Shown: piece after piece, positions 11,781 through 23,905 of the stretch
Layout: each line of letters starts with the position of its first letter
Numbering within the stretch: position 1 is the stretch's first letter
Assembly (NCBI RefSeq): GCF_030936135.1
Contig: NW_026776913.1
Coordinates: 496,001 to 560,000 of the forward strand
Length of the DNA: 64,000 nt
DNA from: Gavia stellata
Lineage: Eukaryota > Chordata > Aves > Gaviiformes > Gaviidae
Direction: 5' to 3'
Made by a program: the position numbers and the translations under genes
Notes under the pieces: model-generated
What the model was told of the DNA's origin: nothing
The model's database searches: none
What the model saw: only the letters and a program-made list of their open reading frames with translations

Positions 11781-12716
11781 ATGTCCAACAGCAGCTCCAT
11801 CACCCAGTTCCTCCTCCTGGCCTTCACAGACACGCGGGAGCTGCAGCTCTTGCACTTCTGCCTCTTCCTGGGCATCTACCTGGCTGCCCTCCTGGGCAAT
11901 GGCCTCATCATCACCGCCATAGTCTGTGACCACCACCTCCACAGCCCCATGTACTTCTTCCTCCTCAACCTCTCCCTCCTCGACCTGGGCTCCATCTCCA
12001 CCACTGTCCCCAAAGCCATGGCCAATTCCCTCTGGGACACCAGGGCCATCTCCTACTCAGGATGTGCTGCCCAGGTCTTTTTCTTTCTGTTCTTTATTGT
12101 AGGGGAGTATTGTCTTCTCACCATCATGGCCTATGACCGCTACATTGCCATCTGCAAACCCCTGCACTATGGGACCCTCCTGGGCAGCAGAGCTTGTGTC
12201 CACATGGCAGCAGCTGCCTGGGGCAGTGGGTTGCTCTACGCTGTGCTGCACACAGCCAATACATTTTCACTACCACTCTGCCAAGGCAATGCTGTAAATC
12301 AGTTCTTCTGTGAAGTTCCCCAGAACCTCAAGCTCTCCTGCTCAGACACCTACCTCAGGGAAGTTGGGCTTCTTGTGGTTAGCGCTTTTTTTGGTTTTGG
12401 GTGTTTTGTTTTCATTGTTCTGTCCTATGTGCAGATCTTGAGGGCTGTGCTGAGGATCCCCTCTGAGCAGGGACGGCACAAAGCCTTTTCCACGTGCCTC
12501 CCTCACCTGGCCGTGGTCTCCCTGTTTTTCAGCACTGCAGTATTTGCCTACCTGAAGCCCCCCTCCATCTCCTCCCCATCCCTGGACCTTGTGATGGCGG
12601 TTCTGTACTCGGTGATGCCTCCGGCAGTGAACCCCCTCATCTACAGCATGAGGAACCAGGAGCTGAAGGAGGCCCTAAGGAAACTGATGCAATGGACATT
12701 TCTCCATCAACAATAA
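11781..12716 (+). CDS. olfactory receptor, family 14 type (OR unit 2)
   Basis: An intact single-exon OR of 311 residues. Seven hydrophobic segments are visible. Signatures are N3 glycosylation site, GN at 39-40, PMYFFLLNLS at 56-65, MAYDRYIAIC at 117-126, KAFSTCLPHL at 234-243 and NPLIYSMRN at 284-292. Conserved extracellular cysteines lie at about 94 (TM3) and in the second extracellular loop (167, 177, 187). The ATG at 11,781 follows an acceptor (ggacag, AG at 11,755-11,756) by 24 bases and matches the other units; an upstream in-frame ATG at 11,694 lies in the intron. Its poly(A) signal is at 12,915. It is expected to couple to Golf in olfactory neurons; the ligand is unknown. Confidence 0.93.
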   Translation: MSNSSSITQFLLLAFTDTRELQLLHFCLFLGIYLAALLGNGLIITAIVCDHHLHSPMYFFLLNLSLLDLGSISTTVPKAMANSLWDTRAISYSGCAAQVFFFLFFIVGEYCLLTIMAYDRYIAICKPLHYGTLLGSRACVHMAAAAWGSGLLYAVLHTANTFSLPLCQGNAVNQFFCEVPQNLKLSCSDTYLREVGLLVVSAFFGFGCFVFIVLSYVQILRAVLRIPSEQGRHKAFSTCLPHLAVVSLFFSTAVFAYLKPPSISSPSLDLVMAVLYSVMPPAVNPLIYSMRNQELKEALRKLMQWTFLHQQ

Positions 12717-12914
12717 CCTGCCTCCCCTTCTCTGTGGAGTGCCCAGAGATTCTCTTAGCCCAGGATTGTGCTTTTTTCCCCTATGATAATCCTACGTGGT
12801 AGTAATTGCTGGGGTTCATACTACTGCTCTTGAGGCTTGGTCCTGTTGGGTCTGACCCTTTCACAAATGTGTTGAACACTGTGTCACGTCTGGCCTCTGT
12901 AATAGCATCTCTGA

Positions 12915-12920
12915 AATAAA
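12915..12920 (+). terminator. poly(A) signal AATAAA of OR 2
   Basis: A canonical hexamer 199 bases past the stop, in the context 'ctgaaataaaag', which is shared with OR unit 1. Confidence 0.65.
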
Positions 12921-13499
12921 AGACAATCTCCTGAGTGCAGTGCCTGACGGCTGAGCTTTCCTTGTAAAGCTCAAGCCAACAACAGTCCAAAGGAATTGGA
13001 CCTTTGGAAGTTTTCTCCTTCTGTTCTCACTGTGTTTGCGACCATTTGTTCGAATCACACCTGGGACACTAAGAACTTGTCTGAAAACCACCTTCCTGGT
13101 GTCCAGAGGCAGTGGAGATGGTGCGTGAGCTCCCAGTCCCCTTCCTCCGGCTGCCAGAGGTATGACAGGGCTGATAGCAGCTGTCAGTGCCTCTGGAAAG
13201 GAATGTGGAGGGCTCAGGAGAGGACAGGCACTCTCCATGTGCCCTGGGGTGGGCTGTGAATGGGGACTCAGAAGGTGAAACCCCCTCAGAGGTGAAGTCC
13301 GCCAGTGTAAAGCGCTAAACCCAGGTACCCACAAACCAAGACTCTGCAGTCCCATGGGAGCCAGTGAGGACGCAGCAGGCACAGGGAAGGGGGAGTGGAG
13401 AAATGCGGGAGCTGCCTGAGGAGCCCCAGGGCCTGGGCTCTCATGCTGTCCTGGGGAGCAGGGCTGGCAGGGAGCAGAGCGGGGCATTTTCCCATGTCT

Positions 13500-14120
13500 G
13501 CCCATACACCCCAGCCCCGGGGAGGGGCCTTTCTTGCGTGGCCAGCTCCGTCCTCCTGCTGGGCTCAGGGTACTGGGGCATGGCCAGCTCTGCCCAGCCT
13601 CTCACCTGGGCCAGACCCCCGGATCCCACAGCAGGGCTGTCTGCTGATGGTCCCATGGGACACGACGGAGGTTGTGCAGGGGAGGCAGTGGTGGGGGGCT
13701 GCACATAGGGGGCTGCTGGGGGAGCAGGCACAGAGGGCTGCTGTGTGGACTGTGTCGGGGGAGTGTTTCCCTGTCCTTTGATGCTCTCTGGTCCATGCAG
13801 CGCCTGCACTGTGGGGCCATGTGGGGCCAACCCGGCTGTGAAGGTCTCGTCTTCTTGTCCCACAGTCCCCAGCTCGGTGTCAGCCGACGGGCACTGCCAC
13901 AGGGCCTCTGTGCTGGGTGTAGGGTGTCTCCTTGTGCCCTGCTCTGAGCCAATGCAGGAACCCGCAGTGCATGTCTTTGCTTGTAGCTGACCACCATGGC
14001 CCGTCTGCATGCTCCCAGGACATCCTGACCAGGCTGTCCTTGGAGATGGGTTGTGGTGGTTGCTGAGGCGAGCAGCTCTGATGCAGGCATGAGCTGCAGA
14101 GCAGCACTCTAGCACCATGT
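13500..14120 (-). repeat. OR-unit 3' block, copy a
   Basis: On the minus strand this matches the left part of the block at 18,540-19,480 (plus) and 45,080-45,540 (plus), for example the stretch around 'tggtggtcagctacaagca'. It lies downstream of OR 2 in the same relative orientation as copy b has to OR 3. Open frames of over 200 codons on the minus strand show no domain. It is a noncoding part of the duplicated unit as far as I can see. Confidence 0.6.
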
Positions 14121-15009
14121 ACAGGGGCTTTCCTGAACCAGGGACACCTCAGGGGAGTGGAGAGACCCATCAGGAGCCAGCAGCTAACGTGACAGCGGCC
14201 AACGAGACCTGGGTAGGGCCAGGAGCAAAGGTGGCCAAGCCCCCACACGTATAAAAGAAAACCCTAGGGAGTGCCACGAGCAGGGCGGACAAATGGGGTG
14301 TGGTGCATCAGAAAGGGCATGGCGCGGCAGTTTGCGGGGCAGTTCACGTGGAAGGGCGTGCAGGAAGGGCGCTGTAACTCAGCCGGCTTGACCAGGGAGC
14401 CATGGTAACTCCCTGGCAGAACACCATGGCCTCTCTAAACTCTGCATCCACTGTGACTGTCGAGTCTTTGCAGACAGAGCTCCACTGGGAACATCCTGGA
14501 AACACACCCTACCTTTCCTGGAACAAGCCTGTCAGGCAGACCGGACACATCATATGGAGGATTCCCTATCCTCTCTCCACCTGGCTGAACGCGGTCACTC
14601 AAGGCATAGGGGGAAACGGTGACAGGTTCCTGCCTGGCACAACAGACGCATCTCCTCCATCACTACCCCACCTTCCCAGGTGTCCTTGCACAACAGGTAC
14701 GAGAATCTGCAAGTGGAACCCAATAATGACGAGGACGATGGTTCATCTAGGTTGGAGGTGTCCCCAAGGTTAAGTCAGACTACTCCCTGCGTCAAAACCA
14801 CTTCCATAAAGAGAAAAAGATGGGCCGTTGTCATTGAAGACTCTCTCCTGAGGGGAACAGAAGGCCCAACAGGCAGACTGGACCCACTTCTTAGGGAAGT
14901 CTGCTGCCTCCCTGGGGTCTGCGTTAAAGATGTGATGAGAAAAATTCCTACCCTGGTACAGCCCTCACATTATTATCCATTCTTGCTTTTTCATGTCAGC
15001 AGCGATGAA

Positions 15010-15184
15010 TCACAGAATCACAGAATCACTAAGGTTGGAAAAGACCTGTAAGATCATCAGGTCCAACCACCACCCCAACACCACCATGCCCACTAAACCA
15101 TGTCCCACAGTGCCACGTCCACAGGTTCCTGGAACCCCTCCAGTGCTGGTGACTCCACCACCTCCCTGGGCAGCCTGTTCCAAT
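15010..15184 (-). mobile_element. short CR1 nested inside CR1 ORF1
   Basis: A 5'-truncated CR1 3' end in minus orientation (starting tcacagaatcacagaatc, ending at gcctgttccaat). It interrupts the host CR1 at 'gatgaa|...|aagttgcag', and the two sides read on across it. At most two or three bases are duplicated at the junction, as usual for CR1. Confidence 0.85.
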
Positions 15185-15697
15185 AAGTTGCAGTAAGAAG
15201 TCCAAGGGCAATCAAGAGAGAATTCAGGGCCTTGGGACGACTGGTTAAGGGATCAGGAGCACAAGTAGTGCTCTCCTCTGTCCTTCCAGTTGCAGGAAAT
15301 GATGAAGGAAGAAACAGGAAGAGCCAGCAGATCAATACCTGGCTCTGAGCCTGGTGTCACCAGCAGAATTTGGGGATTTTTGATCATGAGTTGGTCTACA
15401 CAACACCAGGCCTGCTGTCAACAGGTGGGGTACACCTGTCCCAGAAGAGGAAAAGAATCTTTGCAGAGGAGCTAGCAGGGCTCCTTGAAAGAGCTTTAAA
15501 TTGGATTTGAAGGGGGAAAGGAAACCAGGCTCACTAGAGATAAACCTGGGGGTGGCACACCAATGTTGGAGGGCCGGCGTGCTAGCGAGGTCCTTCAGTC
15601 TGCTCCACGATGTGCTGAGTACAATGGAGCACATTTGAAGTGTGTTTATAGTAAAGTGTGCAGATGCAGAATAAACAAGAGGAACTAGAAGCTTTGG

Positions 15698-16320
15698 CCC
15701 AGTACAGCCAAGGCTGCACCCAACCTCCATGTCCCTCACCAGTCACTCTTTGTTTGTCAGTACTAGGTCCAGTAGAACACCTCTCCTTGTTGGCTCCTCC
15801 ACCACCGAGTCAAAAAGTTATCATCAATACACTGGGGGAACCTCCTGGACTGTACATGCCTGGATGTGTAGCCTTCCCAGCAGGTATCAGGGTGAGTGAA
15901 ATCCCCCATGAGAACTGAGACCTGTGATGGTGAGATGACTCTCAGCTTTCTGTAGAAGGCCTCCTCATTTTCCCCACCCTGATCAGGTGGCCTGTAATCA
16001 ACACCCACAACAGCATCTCTCATGTCAGCCTGCCCCTTAATCCTTACCCACAAGCTCTCAACTCGCTCTTCATCCACCTCCAGGGAGAGCTTGATACATT
16101 CCAGTTGCTCTCTCACATAAAGAGCAACTCCACCACCTCCCCTTGCTGGCCTATCTTTCCTAAAAAGAACACAGCCATCCGTGACAGTGTTCCAGTCATG
16201 TGAGCTATCCCACCATGTCTCAGTCATTGTAATGAGATCATGGCCCTGCGACCACACACAGATCTCCAATTCTTCCTGTTTATTCCCCATGCTGCTCGTT
16301 CTGGGCGTCATCTCAAAGCA
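15698..16320 (-). mobile_element. CR1 ORF2 endonuclease segment, inverted
   Basis: The minus-strand frame 15,763-16,311 encodes 182 residues of the CR1 apurinic-like endonuclease: MGNKQEELEI at the start, then TETWWDSSHDWN, GGVALYVREQLECI, VGVDYRPPDQGGE and LMGDF. Both flanking CR1 parts run on the plus strand. The first residues overlap what the left plus-strand part already encodes (aataaacaagaggaactag at about 15,669), so this is not a clean inversion of one copy. Confidence 0.8.
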
Positions 16321-17609
16321 CCAGGAGGAAAAGAAGGTTATCAGAAGTAGTCAACATGGACTCACCAAGCAAAGTCATGTCTGACCAATCTGATAGCCTT
16401 CTACAATAGCATGACTGCATGGATAGATGCGGGGAGGGCAGTGGATGTTGTCTGCCTTGGCTTCAGCAAGGCTTTCGACACCGTCTCCCACATCATCCTC
16501 AGAGGCAAGCGTAGGAAGTGTGGGTTAGATGAACAGACAGTGGGGTGGATTGGAAACTGGCTGATAGATAGATCTCCGAGGGTTGTGATTAGTGGCCCAG
16601 AGTCTAGTTGGAGGTCTGTCACAAGTGGTGTTCCCCAGGGGTCAGGACTGGGTCCAGTCCTGTTCGATATATTCATCGATGACCTGGATGAAGGGATAGA
16701 GTGTGCCCTCAGCAAGTCTGCTGATGACACAAAACTGGGAGGAGTGGCGGACACAGCGGAAGGCTGCGCTGCCATTCAGTTTCACCTGGACAGGCTGGAG
16801 AGTTGGGCAGAGAGGAACCTGATGAAATTCAGCAAAGGCAAGTGTAGGGCACTGCACCGGCGGCAGAATAACCCCCTGCATCAGCACAGGTTAGGGGCTG
16901 ACCTGCTGGAGAGCAGCTCTGTGGAAAGGGACCTGGGAGTCCTGGGGGACAACAGGATGACCACGAGCCACCAATGTGCCCTTGTAGCCAAGAAGGCCAA
17001 TGGCATCCTGGGCTGCATCCAGAAGAGTGTGGCTAGCAGGGCGAGGGAGGTTATCCTCCCCATCTACTCTGCCCTGCTGAGGCCGCATCTGGAGTGCTGT
17101 GTCCAGTTCGGGGCTCCCCGGTTCAAGAAGGACAGGGAGCTGCTGGAGAGGGTCCAGCAAAGGGCTACGAAGATGATTAGGGGAGTGGAACAGCTTTCTT
17201 AGGAGGAAAGGCTGAGGGACTTGGGTTATTATAGTTTGGAGAAGAGAAGACTGAGGGGGGATCTTATCAATGCTTAGAAATAGTTAAGGGGTGGGTGCCA
17301 GGAGGATGGGGCCAGTCTTTTTTCAGTGGTGCCCAGTGACAGGACAAGAGGCAATGGGCACAAACATGGTCATAGGAAGTTCCATCTTAACATGAGGAGG
17401 AACTTCTTTCCTTTGAGGGTGTCAGAGCACTGGAACAAGCTGCCCAGAGAGGTTTTGGAGTCTCCTTCTCTGGAGATATTCAAAACTCACGTGGAAGCAT
17501 TCCTGTGCAACCTGCTGTAGGTGAACCTCCTCTGGTTGGGGGGGTTGGACTAGATGATCTCCAGATGTCCCTGCCAACCCCTCTCATTCTGTGATTCTGT
17601 GATTCTGTG

Positions 17610-18107
17610 GAGGGCAGCAATGACAACTCACCAAGCAATGGGACATGTGGTTAGGAAAGCCAGAGCTCGCTGGCCCTTGAATCTGGGAAGGGTTGTTAAG
17701 GGCAACAAAAAAGGATTCTACAAGTACATCAACAGCAAAAGTAAGGCAAGGGAAACCATGGGCCACTGCTGAATAGGGCAGGGGTCCTGGTTGCATGGGA
17801 CATGGAAAAGGCTGAGTCAGTGGTGCCCAGTGATAGGGCAAGAAACAATGGCACAATGTGAAACAAGGGAAATTCCACCCAAACTGAAGAAAGCACTTTA
17901 ATATGGTGCGGGTGGTTGACCACTGGAGCAGGCTGCCCAGAGAAGTTGTGGAGTCTCCATCCATGGACGTATTGAAAACCCAGCGTGGCTCTGGGCAGCC
18001 TGCTCTAGCTGACCCCACTTGACCAGGGGAGGTGGACTAGAGGATCTCCAGAGGTGCCTTTCAACCTCAGCCATGCTGTGATTCGGTAATTCTGTGACAG
18101 CTGGCTG
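17610..18107 (+). mobile_element. CR1 LINE with large internal deletion
   Basis: It begins in the ORF2 linker (RKARARWPLNLGRVVKGNKK, 17,650-17,710), then jumps straight to the 3' UTR ('gtggtgcccagtgatagggc' onward) and ends at the attctgtgac terminus. It directly follows the 3' repeats of the preceding CR1. Confidence 0.75.
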
Positions 18108-18304
18108 TGTTTCTGACTTCTCTGTGCTTGCCCTGTATTGGTTTGACTCCTGATTCCCATGGAGCAGTAACTCCTTTGAGGATGACCTCATTCACTTTGT
18201 GACCCTACTCACAGGCTTGACCAAGGGTTACAACTACCAGCAATGCTTCAACTCACAGCCGTGTCTCCTGCCAGCAGCTCCAGTGTCCAGACGCTTTCTC
18301 AGTG

Positions 18305-20450
18305 AGGACTTGGGTCAGAAGGCACCTCTGGACATCTCTAGCACCATGATCTGCTCTTAGCAGGGATGACATTGCAGTTACATTAGGTTGGTCAGTATTT
18401 TCTCTGGTTGAGTTTGTAAAATCTCTGGGGCCCTGGCCCACTGCTGATCCACCAGTATCGTTGGCTTTTGGGGTTTGTTTGTTTTTTTCTCCTCCAACTA
18501 TTTCTTTTCCTGATTCCCTTCATCCTTTTCTGGCCCCAGCAAGATCCTCACACCTACTCTGAGAAAGGACAATCACAACCTACTCTCCAGTGCAGATTCA
18601 GCACCATGCCCTGAGACCTTGCAAGCAGGCTGTGGTGGCCAGCTCCAAGCAGAGACCCACACTGCGTGTCCCTGCACGGGCTCAGAGCAGGGCACGAGGA
18701 GACACCCTACACCCAGCGCAGAGGGGCTATGGCAGTGCCCATGGGCTGCGACCGGGGCAGAGCCAGGGGCCATGGGGTGAGAAGAGGAGACCTCAGGTAG
18801 CTTGTCTGCACACCTGGGCAAGAGTCATGCACCCAGCAGTGCTTCTGAGAGAGGATGGTGGCAGAGGAGGGGGCGCAGTTGGTTGGCGCTGGTCTGTATA
18901 GAACCCTAGAGAGTCCCCAGTCCCGCGAGCAGCAGCGAGTCCCTTCCCAAACAGGTGGAGCTGCTCTGACTGCAGAGGGGCTCCTGGGAGAGCTGGGGCT
19001 GGCACTGCCCACCCTGCACCTCCCACCCCAGAGTACGTCTTTCATCCCTGCAGTTGAGACAGTGAACAGTCAGGGAGCCCTGCCTGGCTGGGGCTTGGGG
19101 GTAATTCTGGGGTCACAAGAGGGTGGGAGGTTCCTGGAGCATCATGGCTCCTGTGTGCACTCCCAGCCCTGCCCTGGCACAGCCCCATAAGGCCGCCGTG
19201 AAGGCAGGGGCGGGGAAACATCCTGCGGCACAATCTCCACACAGCACTCAATGCCCCATTCTCCTGCATCCCTCCTGCTTTGGCAGCCCCAGCTCCAAGC
19301 CCATGACCTGCTCTGGCCACGTCCCATATGGGGCTTCGCAGAGAGCCCTTGTCCAGTGTCTGCCAGGGTCTGGGTCTGCTTAGAGGCCGCTCCCCCAGTA
19401 CAGGCACTGAGTCCAGCAGGAGGTAGGAGCTGGTCTCATTTCAAGGATCAGCCCTCGCTGGGGTCGTGGTGAATGGCCAGGGCTGGAAATGGCTGGTGTG
19501 AGGGGCTGGGGCTTGCCCAACTCTCCCGGGCCAGGTTCTTCTGTCTGTTCATGCACCAACAAGCGGGGCTGGATCTCTGGAGTCAGGGACCCTGCCTGAT
19601 GGCCTCACATGTGCATGGGGTGCTCGACAGGGCCCCAGGATCTCCTCTGCATCCTCTCTCCCCCAGTGGGGCTCCCAGAAGCCCCCAGCCCTTCAGAGGA
19701 CCTAGGAGAGGTCTCATCCTCCCTGCGGTCACAGCTGGATCCCAGTCCTCCAGCTGGACTCTGGCTGAGAAGCCTTGTCTGGGGGTGACATTGGGGTGGG
19801 GGAGCCTGTCTCAAGGACTTGTGCTGGGAACAAGGACTGAGGGACAGCAGCAAACTGACATGCCTCCTGGGACAGTCTTCCTTCAGTGCAAGCTCAGAGA
19901 CAGGGTCCCAGCCTCACATTTCACACACAGGAGGAACAATGGCATTAAGGGATGGGGAATGGAGGAATCCAGTCGTTCTTCAGCCACTGCCCAGTGGCTG
20001 GGAGCCTGTGGAGCACCAGGACAGCAAGGACATCTGCCTCTGCACCATGAGTATGTGTTAGTATACCCACACATTGTCCTGGTTTAGTTAAACCCTTGCA
20101 TTTTTCTCTCAAAGGAGTTCCCAGGCCATGTCAGCTCCCATCTCATCAGTCCCCATCCCACTTCTCACCTACCCAGCCATCCCCCTGCTCCCCACGGGGC
20201 TCCGAGCTGGTGGTGCTGCTCTGCAGAGGGAGCGGGCTGTGCTGTTCAAGGCAAAAGGGTGACCCTACCCTGGCTTTGCTGCTCAGGGTTGGAAGCAGAT
20301 CCAGCCAGACAGGGATGGCTGCTGCTCATTGCTCCCACCTGGGGTCTGTGGAGGTGGAAGGGACTTGGAGGGACTCTGGAGCATTTCCAAGGGCATTAGG
20401 TGAGTCCTGTTGTGCCTCTAGATGCACCTGGTGATACTTCCCAAAGGGTG
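18305..20450 (+). repeat. OR-unit 3' block, copy b
   Basis: A long block shared with 44,815-45,930 (plus) and in part with 13,500-14,120 and 37,930-38,930 (both minus). Markers are 'ggtcagaagg' at 18,312, 'tggccagctccaagcag' near 18,638, 'ccagcaggaggtaggag' near 19,414, 'gaatggccagggctgga' near 19,471 and 'ggtggtgctgctctgcaga' near 20,210. Relative to OR 3 (minus strand) it is on the 3' side. I see no coding gene in it. Confidence 0.6.
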
Positions 20451-20930
20451 ACATGAATTGCTCTCCAGCCTCCCTTCCTCATGCCTGCTGGTTCCCCACT
20501 GCCTCCCCTGTGATTACAGAGTCCTCATTGGCCTGTGGATACTTGCATTTTCTACCTTACCTTTGGGGGATTCCTCCTTGGGTGATCTCGGGCTTTGTGG
20601 GTCTCTATTCATCTCCCACCCAAGGCATACGCTGCCCTTGGAAATACCCTGTGCTCCCAGATTCTCTTGCTGACCGATGGCTGTCTGCCATGCCATATGT
20701 GGTACAGCCCTGGGTATGTCCCTCAGTGACACTCACCATCCCCACTGTCACTAGACACACTCAGAGATCAGTTCGAAATCCATCCCTTGGTCTTTAAAAA
20801 GTCATGAAGTGACAAGGAGCTTTTTGCTCCCAAATCCATGGATCAATGGGCCATTTTGAGTCTTGTTCTTTTTAACATCAGCTTCGGAAGACGAGCCAAA
20901 CATGCAGGCAGCGTGCAGGGGAGATCCCAT

Positions 20931-20936
20931 TTTATT
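20931..20936 (-). terminator. poly(A) signal of OR 3
   Basis: Plus-strand tttatt, so AATAAA on the minus strand, 236 bases past the stop of OR 3. The flanking sequence aligns with the 3' flank of OR unit 1 (around 4,360-4,410). Confidence 0.5.
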
Positions 20937-21171
20937 ATAGAGATACTGTGAGAGAGTCAGCTTCTGAGCCAGTGTTAACCATACCTTTCTATGGTTTCCA
21001 GGTGGAGAGAGCACGTTCCTGCCTCAGATGCAGTGGGACAAATCCAAATAGTCATGTAGGAAATTGAAAGTGAGAAATAACGACAACAAAACCAGCAAAA
21101 GAGTGAATAAACAAAACTCTAACACACTACGGGATGAAATGGGAATCATGTGTGACGAGAGAGGGCAGGTC

Positions 21172-22101
21172 TCAGCTGTTGAAAAATGTTGAAAACCATT
21201 TCGTCATGGCATACTTGAGCTCCTGGTTCCTCATGCTGTAGATGAGGGGGTTCACTGCTGGAGGTACCACCGAGTACAGAACGGCCATGAACAGGTCCAG
21301 GGATGGGGAGGAGATGGAGGGGGGCTTCAGGTGGGCAAAAACTCCAGTGCTGATAAACAGGGAGACCACGGCCAGGTGAGGGAGGCACGTGGAAAAGGCT
21401 TTGTGCCGTCCCTGCTCAGAGGGGATCCTCAGCACAGCCCTCAAGATCTGCACATAGGACAGCACAATGAAAACAAAACACCCGAAGACTAAACAGAAAC
21501 TAACCACAAGAAATCCAACTTCCCTGAGGTAGGAGTCTGAGCAGGAGAGCTTGAGGATCTGTGGGATTTCACAGAAGAACTGGTCCACAGCATTGCCTTG
21601 GCAGAGTGGTAGTGAAAATGTATTGGCCGTATGCAGCAGAGAAGTGAGCAACCCACTGCCCCAGGCAGCTGCTGCCATGTGGACACAAGCTCTGCTGCCC
21701 AGGAGGGTCCCGTAGTGCAGGGGTTTGCAGATGGCAATGTAGCGGTCGTAGGACATGACGGTGAGAAGAGAAAACTCTGCTGAAATGAAAAAGACAAAAA
21801 GAAAGAGCTGAGCAGCACATCCTGCAAAGGAGATGGCCCTGGTGTCCCAGAGGGAATTGGCCATGGCTTTGGGAACAGTGGTGGAGATGGAGCCCAGGTC
21901 GAGGAGGGAGAGGTTGAGGAGGAAGAAGTACATGGGGCTGTGGAGGTTGTGGTCGCAGACTATGGCGGTGATGATGAGGCCATTGCCCAGGAGGGCAGCC
22001 AGGTAGATGCCCAGGAAGAGGCAGAAGTGCAAGAGCTGCAGCTGACGCGTGTCTGCAAATGCCAGGAGGAGGAACTGGGTGATGGAGCTGCTGTTGGACA
22101 T
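21172..22101 (-). CDS. olfactory receptor, family 14 type (OR unit 3, inverted)
   Basis: An intact single-exon OR of 309 residues on the minus strand. It has the same signatures as its paralogues: MSNSS start, GN in TM1, PMYFFLLNLS, MSYDRYIAIC, KAFSTCLPHL and NPLIYSMRN, with loop-2 cysteines present. The start at 22,101 lies just after the acceptor (exon beginning at 22,124) shared by all units. The tail is short (QELKYAMTKWFSTFFNS). With its upstream module it forms an inverted copy of OR unit 2. Role in odorant detection is family knowledge; the ligand is unknown. Confidence 0.93.
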   Translation of the reverse strand: MSNSSSITQFLLLAFADTRQLQLLHFCLFLGIYLAALLGNGLIITAIVCDHNLHSPMYFFLLNLSLLDLGSISTTVPKAMANSLWDTRAISFAGCAAQLFLFVFFISAEFSLLTVMSYDRYIAICKPLHYGTLLGSRACVHMAAAAWGSGLLTSLLHTANTFSLPLCQGNAVDQFFCEIPQILKLSCSDSYLREVGFLVVSFCLVFGCFVFIVLSYVQILRAVLRIPSEQGRHKAFSTCLPHLAVVSLFISTGVFAHLKPPSISSPSLDLFMAVLYSVVPPAVNPLIYSMRNQELKYAMTKWFSTFFNS

Positions 22102-23905
22102 TTGCTGTTTCTTGGTCTGGGGCTCTGTCCAAAGAAGGATAAGACAGGAAAAAAGTTAGGACAGATTTCTCTGAGAAAACCCACTCCATTTTTCATAGCA
22201 ATCCCCCCCAGTTGGAATACATTTCCTTTCTCTAGTTTGTGCTGGCTGAGTGTGCAGTGAGGAGCAGGAGCTCTGCCCTTCTACTGCTGAGGAGTCAGCT
22301 TTGCTCTGCTGCAGTGGGTACATGGGAGCTGACTTGTGACACCTCCGATGTTCACAGGGCATGTCAGATGTAATCCAGCTTTCATGGAAAAATTCAATAT
22401 CTGCACTCATGACTCAGAAGAACATGGGCTGCGGCAGAGAGTCTTAGCATGTCTTTTTAATAATTTTGTCTGTGTTTTCTCACACAGCTGCAGTGTTTAT
22501 CAGTCCTTTTCCCATCTTCCCTGTGTTTTCATTTTGCTGCCTTGAAGATGACTTCACACACAAATTACTCTTTTAAAAAAAACCCTAAACCTGGACTCTG
22601 ATGAGACCAGAGGAGTCCTGTTTCAAAGAACAGCTCTGCAAACTCTTCTCTAGCCCAGCCCAGAGGTGGAGGTGTGATGGAGAGGGCAGGACACGACCCC
22701 TCCCAGAGAGAAGCAACTGACTCTGCGAGGAGAGTGCCGACCCCCAAGGAAAGGCTCCGCACTCCCGAGGATCCCACAGCAGAGCTGCGCCTTTCTGGGG
22801 GGCAGCTTGCAAGCCCTGCAGGACAGGCAAAGCAGAGACTCGGGGGTCCCTCCGATGGGAGGTTCTACAGAGAGAGTCAGCTCATTGCCCCGCAGACAGT
22901 GCCCAGCAGACATCTGCAGGGAAACACAGAAAGAGAGCTGCCTGAGCGCACCCTCCCCCTGTGCTTGTTTGCAGTGTGCTCCCACTCCCCGTCCCTGTCT
23001 CTGCTGCCTGCAGCTGTCCCTGCCAGGAGCTGGTTCTCTGTCCCCTGTGTCTCCTCCCTGGCAGTGCTCACAGAGCCCATCCCACCCGCTGCCTGCTCAG
23101 CTCTGCCCTGCAGAGCCCTCCCTGCAGCAGGACACTGCCCAGGGGCATCTCTGGGTGTGCAGGCTCTGAGGGGAACATCAGACCAGCCCTGGCGAGGCTG
23201 GAAAAGTGACACTGATGCTGTCTGTGACCACGGCATGGTGATTTCCAATACTCCCCGCTTTATTCACCTCTAAGAGGAACAGACTTGGAATTTCAGTGCC
23301 TCCTCCGGAAATGAGAGATTAATTTCTATGTGCCATTGCCCACCCAGACAACCCAGAGGAGAAGAGTGAAAGACCAGGATCCTTCCCTTTCAGGCAGCCC
23401 CTGCCTTGCTGTGCGTCCTGAAAAGTCTCCTGGGAGGATCCTGCAGTGATCTGGAGCTGTGAGCAGCCCTGACCCACACAGCACCCTCTCAACAGCAGAA
23501 GCACCCTGCCATTGCACTGGTCTCTCCTTGCACCCCCAGCTTCTCCCCACAGCGCCGTGGGGAGCTCCCCGGGCAGGCTGAGTGCTGACCCTGGCAGGCG
23601 GCAGAGTCCCTGCCCCAGCACCCAGCCCCGGGGGTGCAGGGACCCTGCTCGGAAGGACAGCCCTGGGCACCCCTGGCTGCACACCCACCTTCACACCCTG
23701 CAGCCGTCCCTGGCAGAAGGCAGCCCTCATGCCCTGTCCCTCTCATGGTGCAGCAGGGAAGCCCTGCTCTGGGGCACCTCCTTCTCCTCTACACTGGAGC
23801 ACCTGTGGCACTTCTTCCTCAAAGGTCTCACAGTTTGTGGGATGTGCCATCATTAGGAGATCTGTCCGTGAACTGTACCTAAATTGCCCCACACCCAGAG
23901 ACTTA

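Larger units (their letters stand above)
14270..17609 (+). mobile_element. CR1 LINE, near-5'-complete but rearranged
   Basis: The order of parts is a CR1 5' UTR (from about 14,270) and ORF1 with its esterase-like start (DSLLRGTE near 14,840) continuing after a nested insertion. Then come the ORF1 end and the very start of ORF2 (to about 15,697), an endonuclease segment in reverse orientation (15,698-16,320), reverse transcriptase onward (16,322-17,202), and a 3' UTR ending in repeats of attctgtg at 17,586-17,609. The plus-strand reverse transcriptase frame 16,411-17,202 is open for 263 codons but reads SADD where CR1 has FADD. The segment between endonuclease and reverse transcriptase is missing. 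It could be one rearranged copy or two or more copies nested together. Confidence 0.75.

Noticed and set aside
13441-14118. Minus-strand frame of 225 codons downstream of OR 2
   Set aside because: Part of the noncoding OR-unit block; the equivalent frame is broken in the other copies.
15763-16311. Endonuclease-like 182-codon frame as a host gene
   Set aside because: It is the CR1 ORF2 endonuclease domain inside CR1 DNA.
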